Shown in pieces: positions 12,182 to 17,269 of a stretch of DNA of 17,269 bases. The DNA is taken from assembly GCA_035713725.1 (NCBI GenBank), contig DASTMZ010000081.1, forward strand, positions 1-17,269, given 5' to 3'. Under the pieces are notes generated by a model. That model was given only the letters and a program-made list of their open reading frames with translations. It was not told where the DNA came from and searched no databases. The translations under genes and the position numbers were made by a program. This stretch comes from DASQPR01 sp035713725 (GTDB lineage: Bacteria > Actinomycetota > Actinomycetes > Mycobacteriales > Micromonosporaceae). Position 1 is the stretch's first letter. Each line of letters begins with the position of its first letter.

Positions 12182-14427
12182 CCCACGAGTTCAGCGCGTC
12201 CATGATCTCGCCCAACGATGACTTCTCCGGTGCACCGCTGTTGCGGCGCGAGGTATCGCTCGAAGCCGGCCACGGCACCGTTGCCAACGCAACGTTGTTC
12301 GCGACCTCGCTCGGCGTCTTCGAGGCATTTCTCGGTGGCCAGCCGTGCAGCGACGAGGTTCTCAGCCCTGGCTGGTCGAGTTACGAGTGGCGATTGCGCT
12401 ACCGCGACTACGACGTCACACATCTGCTTCGCGCCTCGACGGTGCTGGGGTTTGCGCTCGGCAACGGCTGGTTCCGCGGCCGGCTCGGCTTCCTGGGTAG
12501 CCGCGCGGTCTACGGCGATGAACTTGGGCTACTCGCCGAACTGCGGATCACGTACAGCGATGGTTACGTACAAACCGTTGGTACGGACGAATCCTGGCAA
12601 GCGGGTCCGTCCGCCGTCACGGTCAACGATCTCTACGACGGTCAGACGATCGATGCTCGGCTGCACAACGACACCTGGTTGCATCCGGGCGCGGATACGT
12701 CGGGCTGGACCGGCGTGCACACGCTGGCGTACGACAAGCAGCGTCTGACTCCGTACGTCGGGCCGGTGACCCGTCGGCAGGAGGTGGTCCGACCCGTGGC
12801 GGTGTCGACCTCGCCGTCCGGCCGGACGCTGGTAGACTTCGGGCAGAACCTGGTCGGCTGGGTACGGTGCACCGTCGAAGGCGACGCGGGCACCGTGATT
12901 ACCGTCCGGCACGCCGAAGTGCTCGACGGCGGCGAACTTGGTACCCGTCCGTTGCGTACGGCGAAGGCCACCGACCGATTCGTACTCAGCGGCGCGGTGG
13001 ACACCTTCGAGCCGACCAAGACGTTCCACGGCTTCCGTTACATCGAGGTTGACGGTTGGCCCGGCGACCTCACCACCGATTCGCTCGAAGCCGTCGTCGT
13101 GCACTCCGACCTCGATCGGACCGGCGAATTCGAGTGCTCCGACAACCTGCTCAACCAGTTGCACCGCAACGTGGTGTGGGGACTGCGTGGCAACTTCCTC
13201 GACGTACCAACGGATTGCCCGCAGCGCGACGAACGGTTGGGCTGGACGGGCGACATCGCGGTGTTCGCACCGACCGCGGCCTTCCTCTACGACGTGGCCG
13301 GGTTCTTGGGCAACTGGCTGCTTGACCTCGATGCCGAACAGGCGGCGGCCAACGGACGGATCCCGTTCGTGATCCCGGACCCGCTCAAATACGCCAACCC
13401 GCCAGAGGAACTGCGAGCCAGCGAAACGCCGGCGTTGTGGGGCGATGCGGCGGCGTGGGTGCCGTGGGCGCTGTGGCAGGCGTACGGCGACGTGGATGCG
13501 TTGCGGCGACAGTATTCCGCGATGGTGGCACACGCTCGGCACGTCGAGAAGTTGCTGTCCACAAACGACTTGTGGGACACCGGGTTCCAGTTCGGCGACT
13601 GGCTCGACCCGCAGGCACCACCCGACAACCCGTTCCAGGCCAAGGCGGACCATGGCGTTGTCGCGACCGCGTGCTACTTCCGTACCCTCGGGATCGTCGC
13701 GGACGCGGCCCGGCTGCTCGGTCACGACGCCGATGCCGCCGAGTTCACCGCGTTGCGCGACCGGGTCGGGCACGCATTCCGAGAGCATTACGTCTCCGCC
13801 GACGGCAAGGTCAGCAGCGACTGCCCAACCGTGTACGCGCTGGCCATCGTGTTCGACTTGCTTCCGGATGACTTGCGTACGAAGGCAGGCGACCGCCTTG
13901 CGGAACTGGCCGCCGCGAACGATTACCGCATCGGCACCGGATTTGCGGGTACGCCGTTCGTGCTCGACGCGCTTGCCACCACGGGTCACGTGGACACCGC
14001 GTACCGGCTCCTGCTCGAGAAGGGCTGCCCCAGCTGGCTCTATCCGGTGACCATGGGCGCGACCACGGTTTGGGAGCGCTGGGACTCGATGCTCCCGGAC
14101 GGCACGATCAACCCGGGGGAGATGACCAGCTTCAACCACTACGCGCTCGGTGCCGTCGCGGACTGGATGCACCGCATCATTGGCGGCATCGCACCGCTCG
14201 AACCGGGCTACCGACGCGTGCTTGTCGCTCCGCGACCCGGCGGCGACCTCACCTGGGCGCGTGCCTCGCTGCAGACACACCGTGGACGAGTCGCTGTGCA
14301 GTGGCAGCAAGACGAGGCGGGCTTGCATGTCTCGATCGACGTCCCGGACGGCGTGACCGCTGTGGTACGGCTGGCTGGCGCAGAGGAGATGGAGTTCGGA
14401 GGCGGCCGACACACCATCGACGGCTGA
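12178..14427 (+). CDS. GH78 alpha-L-rhamnosidase, cytoplasmic type
   Basis: The 749-residue glycoside hydrolase (GH78) releases terminal alpha-linked L-rhamnose from oligosaccharides or glycosides. N-terminal beta-sandwich segments (SLGVFEAFLGGQPCSDEVLSPGW, FALGNGWFRGRLG, VDFGQNLVGWV) are typical of the family. The (alpha/alpha)6 catalytic domain contains DCPQRDERLGWTGD at residues 346-359, where Glu352 is the expected general acid. VWERWDSM follows with Glu633 as the likely general base. No signal peptide is visible, so it acts inside the cell on imported rhamnosides. It is shorter than many GH78 enzymes of 900-1100 residues because accessory beta-domains are few. GGAG lies 7 nt before the ATG, which overlaps the rhaB stop. 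The same frame is open upstream to 12004, but that part is only a shadow of rhaB. It is the last gene of the operon, followed by a strong hairpin. Confidence 0.95.
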   Translation: MTHEFSASMISPNDDFSGAPLLRREVSLEAGHGTVANATLFATSLGVFEAFLGGQPCSDEVLSPGWSSYEWRLRYRDYDVTHLLRASTVLGFALGNGWFRGRLGFLGSRAVYGDELGLLAELRITYSDGYVQTVGTDESWQAGPSAVTVNDLYDGQTIDARLHNDTWLHPGADTSGWTGVHTLAYDKQRLTPYVGPVTRRQEVVRPVAVSTSPSGRTLVDFGQNLVGWVRCTVEGDAGTVITVRHAEVLDGGELGTRPLRTAKATDRFVLSGAVDTFEPTKTFHGFRYIEVDGWPGDLTTDSLEAVVVHSDLDRTGEFECSDNLLNQLHRNVVWGLRGNFLDVPTDCPQRDERLGWTGDIAVFAPTAAFLYDVAGFLGNWLLDLDAEQAAANGRIPFVIPDPLKYANPPEELRASETPALWGDAAAWVPWALWQAYGDVDALRRQYSAMVAHARHVEKLLSTNDLWDTGFQFGDWLDPQAPPDNPFQAKADHGVVATACYFRTLGIVADAARLLGHDADAAEFTALRDRVGHAFREHYVSADGKVSSDCPTVYALAIVFDLLPDDLRTKAGDRLAELAAANDYRIGTGFAGTPFVLDALATTGHVDTAYRLLLEKGCPSWLYPVTMGATTVWERWDSMLPDGTINPGEMTSFNHYALGAVADWMHRIIGGIAPLEPGYRRVLVAPRPGGDLTWARASLQTHRGRVAVQWQQDEAGLHVSIDVPDGVTAVVRLAGAEEMEFGGGRHTIDG

Positions 14428-14449
14428 CGTCGCGTCCTGAGCTTGCGAC

Positions 14450-14476
14450 CGGGCGCCCGTCTGGAGCGGGCGCCCG
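14450..14476. terminator. GC-rich hairpin between convergent operons
   Basis: The palindromic arm CGGGCGCCCG occurs twice (14450-14459 and 14467-14476) and forms a 10-bp helix with a 7-nt loop. It lies between the rhamnosidase stop and the stop of the convergent DenD-like gene. It has no T-run, as is common for GC-rich actinobacterial terminators. It probably ends both operons. Confidence 0.65.
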
Positions 14477-14495
14477 TGGGTGCCACGTGCGGAAG

Positions 14496-15473
14496 CTAGC
14501 GCATGAAGTCTGCGATGTAGTGCTGGACAATGGACTCAAGGTTTGCGTCAGTTTTGAGGCCGAGCTTCAGCGCCCGGTCGAACGTGGACGCTTGAGGCCA
14601 GCTGGCAAAGATTCGACTGACGAGTTCGTCGTGTTCATGTCGGATGAAGCGCGTGATGCGCTCACCCGCTACCTCACACAACGTTGCGGTCATTTCGTTT
14701 GCGGTTGCCGCGATTGCCGGCAGATTCATCGCGCGATCCGAACCTAGGTCGTCACTTCGACCGTCATGCAGCGCAATGAGGTTGTGTACCACCGTCCGAT
14801 AGCCCGTCACAAGCACGGGGAGGTCAATGTCGACCGGGACAACCATGTCCTGGCCGTTCAATGGCTCCCGGAATATGCCGCTGACCCAGGAGGACGCGGC
14901 CGCGTTTGGCCGGCCGGGACGGATGATGACCGTGGGAAGGCGGGCCGATCGTCCGTCCACGTAGCCCTTTCTGGTGTAGTCGTTGACGAGAAGCTCGACG
15001 ATCGCCTTCGTGACGCCGTAGGTGGTTTCGGGGGTCAGTTTCGTCTCGTCTGATACCACACTCTGCACCGCGTCAGATCCAAACGCGGCCATGCTGCTCG
15101 TGAACACAACGCGCGGCGCAGTGCGGCAGGCGCGCAGCGCGTTGAGCACCGTCTGCGCGCCCCGCACATTGACGTTGATGGCTCCATCGAAGTCGTTCTC
15201 GCACCCCGCGCTAACCATCGAAGCGAGATGAAAGACCGAGACGTCGTCCTGGCCAATTGCTGCCCGAATCGCGGCTTCGTCCGTTGCGTCTGCGACGACG
15301 CGTTCGATCCGAGGATCGCCTGTCATTGACGATGGGTGGGAAATATCGATCAACGTGATGGACTGGATCGGCTCTTCATTGCCTGACGGGCCAGCCAAAT
15401 GCCCACGTTCGAGGAGCGCAGCCGTCAGCTGACTGCCGATAAAGCCGCCTCCGCCGGTAATCACGACCTTCAC
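14496..15473 (-). CDS. D-erythronate dehydrogenase-like NAD-dependent epimerase/dehydratase family protein
   Basis: The 325-residue protein is an extended SDR. It has the NAD-binding motif GGGGFIG (Gly7, Gly10, Gly13), FTSSMAAFG with Ser126/127, and Tyr152-xxx-Lys156 in TYGVTKA. Stretches FHLASMVSAGCENDFDGAINVNVRGAQTVL, VELLVNDYTRKGYVDGRSARLPTVIIRPGRPNAAASSWVSGIFREPL and TVVHNLIALHD closely match my memory of D-erythronate dehydrogenase (DenD), which oxidises D-erythronate to 2-oxo-tetronate in acid-sugar catabolism. The matching kinase and isomerase are not in the window, so erythronate itself is only a suggestion. The start is GTG at 15473 with GGAG 9 nt upstream. It follows the SDR gene with a 53-nt gap and is presumably co-transcribed with it. 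Confidence 0.85.
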   Translation of the reverse strand: MKVVITGGGGFIGSQLTAALLERGHLAGPSGNEEPIQSITLIDISHPSSMTGDPRIERVVADATDEAAIRAAIGQDDVSVFHLASMVSAGCENDFDGAINVNVRGAQTVLNALRACRTAPRVVFTSSMAAFGSDAVQSVVSDETKLTPETTYGVTKAIVELLVNDYTRKGYVDGRSARLPTVIIRPGRPNAAASSWVSGIFREPLNGQDMVVPVDIDLPVLVTGYRTVVHNLIALHDGRSDDLGSDRAMNLPAIAATANEMTATLCEVAGERITRFIRHEHDELVSRIFASWPQASTFDRALKLGLKTDANLESIVQHYIADFMR

Positions 15474-15526
15474 CTTGGTGGTCTCCGCTCTAGCGAATGT
15501 GGCATGTCGCAGGTATCAGGAGACGC

Positions 15527-16315
15527 CTAGCCGCGTCCGATGTACGGCATCGAGGTGGCCATCAGCGTCATGAACTGAACGTTGGAGTCGAGCGGCAAGT
15601 CAGCCATGAGCGTCACTGCCGACGCCACGCTGTCAAGTGGCATCGTCGCTTCCGGCCTAACCTGTCCGTCGGCCTGCGCGACGCCACGGCTCATTTGTGC
15701 GGTCATCTCAGTGGCAGCATTTCCGATGTCGATCTGGCTACACGCAATGCCGTACGCCCGCCCGTCAAGCGAAATCGACTTGGTCAGTCCCAAAATCGCG
15801 TGCTTGCTTGCCGTATATGGAGCGGAGCCGGGCCGCGGCACATACGCGGAAATCGAACCGTTGTTGATGATTCGGCCACCTTGCGGCTGCTGGGTACGCA
15901 TGATTCGAAACGCTTCTCGGGCGCACAGGAACGCGCCGGTCAGGTTGGTGTTCAAGACCGTGTTCCAATCGTCGAGCGTCAACTCGTCGATGGTCGCGGC
16001 ACCCACATTGGTGCCGGCGTTGTTGAAGAGGAGATCGAGCCTGCCGTAGGCGCTGACCAGCTTGCCAAACGCGTCGACGACCGACGGCTGGCTGGTTACG
16101 TCGGCCACCATCGAACAGGCTTCGCCGCCAGCGAGCGCGATTGCCTCGTTGGTTTCATCGAGCGACGAGCGCGTGCGGCCGACGAGCGCGACGATCCAGC
16201 CCGCTGCCGCGAGAGATCGTGCCACCGCGCGCCCGATGCCGCTTCCTGCGCCGGTAACCATGGCAACACGAGGCATACGGCCGATCTGGCCTGCGGCGCT
16301 AAGACTTTGCGCCAT
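15527..16315 (-). CDS. Classical SDR-family oxidoreductase
   Basis: The 262-residue classical short-chain dehydrogenase/reductase shows cofactor motif TGAGSGIG (21-28), NNAG (98-101), Ser154 in NNGSISA and Tyr167-xxx-Lys171 in YTASK. The catalytic set is complete. ADVTS near residue 71 suggests NAD(P)-type binding, with VGRTRS after beta-2 leaving NADP use possible because of its arginines. I choose the ATG at 16315 because AAGGAAGG precedes it; an internal ATG at 16276 starts nearer the motif but lacks a ribosome site. It is first in the leftward two-gene operon with the DenD-like dehydrogenase. Substrate is not recognisable. A sugar or sugar-acid polyol seems plausible from its neighbours. 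Confidence 0.88.
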   Translation of the reverse strand: MAQSLSAAGQIGRMPRVAMVTGAGSGIGRAVARSLAAAGWIVALVGRTRSSLDETNEAIALAGGEACSMVADVTSQPSVVDAFGKLVSAYGRLDLLFNNAGTNVGAATIDELTLDDWNTVLNTNLTGAFLCAREAFRIMRTQQPQGGRIINNGSISAYVPRPGSAPYTASKHAILGLTKSISLDGRAYGIACSQIDIGNAATEMTAQMSRGVAQADGQVRPEATMPLDSVASAVTLMADLPLDSNVQFMTLMATSMPYIGRG

Positions 16316-16395
16316 GGGCTGCCACCTTCCTTCGACGCGATCGTTCGGTTGGTGCCGGACAGCACGTCGTCAACACGCCGATGATATTGCCGACT

Positions 16396-16410
16396 GCCGG
16401 TCCGACCGGC
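16396..16410. promoter_or_regulatory. 15-nt palindrome in divergent promoter region
   Basis: GCCGGTC-C-GACCGGC is a perfect odd-length inverted repeat in the 180-nt gap between the leftward SDR operon and the rightward SRPBCC gene. It lies 80 nt from the SDR start. It could be an operator for one or both genes. It differs from the GTGAAA-type repeats of the LacI regulator, so another regulator would be involved. Confidence 0.4.
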
Positions 16411-16462
16411 GCTACCGCTGACCGCAACATGGCGTTCGGGGGCACGCGCCCCGCCGCGGGGC

Positions 16463-16489
16463 TTGACTGACGCACCCATCGGGCATCAT
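16463..16489 (+). promoter_or_regulatory. Putative promoter giving a leaderless SRPBCC transcript
   Basis: TTGACT (16463-16468) and CATCAT (16484-16489) form a -35/-10-like pair with a 15-nt spacer. The -10 element ends 6 nt before the ATG at 16496. With no ribosome site present, the transcript would begin at or very near the start codon, a layout common in Actinobacteria. Confidence 0.45.
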
Positions 16490-16495
16490 CGAGTC

Positions 16496-16897
16496 ATGGC
16501 ATCGGAATCCAAACACCTCGCTGAGTCAATCAACCGAACCGCCGCCGACGTCTACGACTATGCGGCAGACCCGGCAAACGTGCCCGACTGGGCGCCAGGG
16601 CTTGGCACCGGCATCGAGAACGTCGACGGGCAATGGTTCGTGCAGACGGCCGACGGTCCGATCGCTGTCACCTTCGCACCGCGCAACGATTTCGGCATTC
16701 TGGACCACACCGTGACGTTGCCGTCGGGTCAGACCGTCTACAACCCGATGCGCGTGATCGCCGATGGAGACGGCAGCGAGGTGGTGTTCACGCTCCGCCG
16801 GATGCCGGGCATGAGCGACGAGGAGTTCGCTCGCGACGCCGGTCTCGTGGCGGCCGATCTCGCCCAGCTCAAGCGGCTCCTCGAAAGCGACGCTTAG
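16496..16897 (+). CDS. SRPBCC (START-like) family protein
   Basis: The 133-residue protein has the SRPBCC/polyketide-cyclase-like layout. An opening beta-strand, LAESINRTAADVYDYAADPANVPDWAPGLG, holds the conserved 'VYxYxxDPxNxPxWxPG' pattern. Beta strands (WFVQTADGPIAVTFAP, GILDHTVTLPSG, SEVVFTLRRMPGM) follow, and a long C-terminal helix LVAADLAQLKRLLESDA closes the hydrophobic pocket. Family members bind lipids or aromatic ligands, and function cannot be assigned here. The ATG at 16496 is preferred over an in-frame TTG at 16463 because the latter overlaps the likely -35 box and the homologous core begins at 16496. It is divergent from the SDR operon, and no obvious partner follows. Confidence 0.85.
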   Translation: MASESKHLAESINRTAADVYDYAADPANVPDWAPGLGTGIENVDGQWFVQTADGPIAVTFAPRNDFGILDHTVTLPSGQTVYNPMRVIADGDGSEVVFTLRRMPGMSDEEFARDAGLVAADLAQLKRLLESDA

Positions 16898-17004
16898 CCG
16901 CCTAAATGGCCGGTCGGCGCCGCAGCAGGCCGTAACGTGCACCGACGGCGCCACGGCAGGCCGCGACGCCGTCGGGTTGTTCGAATGCGAGGGGGCAGCG
17001 GTGG

Positions 17005-17269
17005 TCACCGCTGTGCGCCGATTGCGGCGCCGGCGGGCTCGTCGTTCGCGGCGCCGGCCAGCGACGCGGCCCGCGCCCAGATGCCGAGGGTACGGGTGAC
17101 CAGCATGGTGACGGCCATGAACACCAAGGCATCGGTGAGCGCGTTCACGCCGACCCGGTGCGCGATGCCCCAGTGCACTAGCTGCGTCGGCCACCAGTGC
17201 ACGCAGCCGTAGGAGAAGGCCGCACGGGCACCGATGACGGCCGTCCAGAGTGCCGCGTACCCCCATCCG
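17005..17269 (-). CDS. Membrane protein, C-terminal part (runs off window)
   Basis: The reading frame is open from the window edge to the stop at 17005-17007, giving the last 87 residues of a protein entering from the right. It begins GWGYAALWTAVIGARAAFSYG and contains a second hydrophobic stretch LTDALVFMAVTMLVTRTLGIW. This suggests at least two membrane segments with a short hydrophilic tail rich in Ala and Gly. A GTG at 17202 exists, but the frame continues past it with similar composition, so it is not taken as the start. I do not recognise the family. A dyad CAGCGGTG-GT-CACCGCTG (16998-17015) covers its stop codon and may act in termination. Confidence 0.6.
   Translation of the reverse strand, partial: GWGYAALWTAVIGARAAFSYGCVHWWPTQLVHWGIAHRVGVNALTDALVFMAVTMLVTRTLGIWARAASLAGAANDEPAGAAIGAQR

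Noticed and set aside
12529..14412. 627-codon open frame antisense to the rhamnosidase
   Set aside because: GC-rich coding strands produce long antisense frames. The plus-strand protein has intact GH78 motifs and this one resembles nothing.

Overview
The window is 17.3 kb of high-GC DNA with GTG starts, 1-4 nt stop/start overlaps, a sugar ABC importer lacking its own ATPase, and rhamnose enzymes of the RhaI / fused RhaEW type. Together these point to a soil or plant-associated actinobacterium (Actinomycetota). I cannot name the genus from sequence alone.

Positions 1-1031 hold a tightly packed tRNA array on the minus strand. Read 5'->3' on that strand the order is Trp(CCA), a 104-nt spacer with a strong hairpin, Pro(TGG), two tRNA-like remnants, Phe(GAA), a 99-nt tRNA with a long variable region, Glu(CTC), a 92-nt tRNA-like element with an abnormal core, Gly(TCC), Gln(TTG), a short tRNA with anticodon CAA, and Thr(GGT), cut by the window edge. 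Where whole genes adjoin, spacers are only 1-9 nt. Most members lack an encoded CCA and several break canonical tRNA rules, as in tRNA arrays of phages and mobile elements of Actinobacteria. A hairpin followed by a T-rich tract on the minus strand (about 1051-1083) precedes the array. Positions 1084-1526 have no gene I can support.

Positions 1527-2690 hold a small YCII/DGPF-domain protein (+) and a convergent alpha/beta hydrolase (-), probably unrelated to the sugar cluster.

Positions 2979-14476 are an L-rhamnose utilisation locus on the plus strand: a LacI-family regulator, then a substrate-binding lipoprotein, two permeases, L-rhamnose isomerase (RhaI), a fused rhamnulose-1-phosphate aldolase/lactaldehyde dehydrogenase (RhaEW), rhamnulokinase (RhaB) and a cytoplasmic-type GH78 alpha-L-rhamnosidase. 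From rhaI to the rhamnosidase every junction is a 1-4 nt overlap. Near-identical 14-nt inverted repeats precede the regulator gene (2979-2992) and the importer operon (4244-4257), and they are the natural candidates for its operators. The inferred route is import of rhamnose or short rhamnosides, intracellular trimming by GH78, isomerisation, phosphorylation, aldol cleavage to DHAP plus L-lactaldehyde, and NAD-dependent oxidation of the aldehyde to L-lactate. A GC-rich hairpin at 14450-14476 separates this operon from the next one.

Positions 14496-16315 (minus) encode a two-gene operon: an SDR oxidoreductase followed by a D-erythronate dehydrogenase-like (DenD) protein. Divergent from it lies an SRPBCC protein (+), apparently with a leaderless promoter. 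The right edge holds the C-terminal end of a membrane protein (-).

The best candidates for something new are the irregular tRNAs: two with C33, one CAA tRNA without the long arm, one with an enlarged anticodon loop and extended acceptor helix, and one with a rearranged core. The metabolic genes belong to well-known families.
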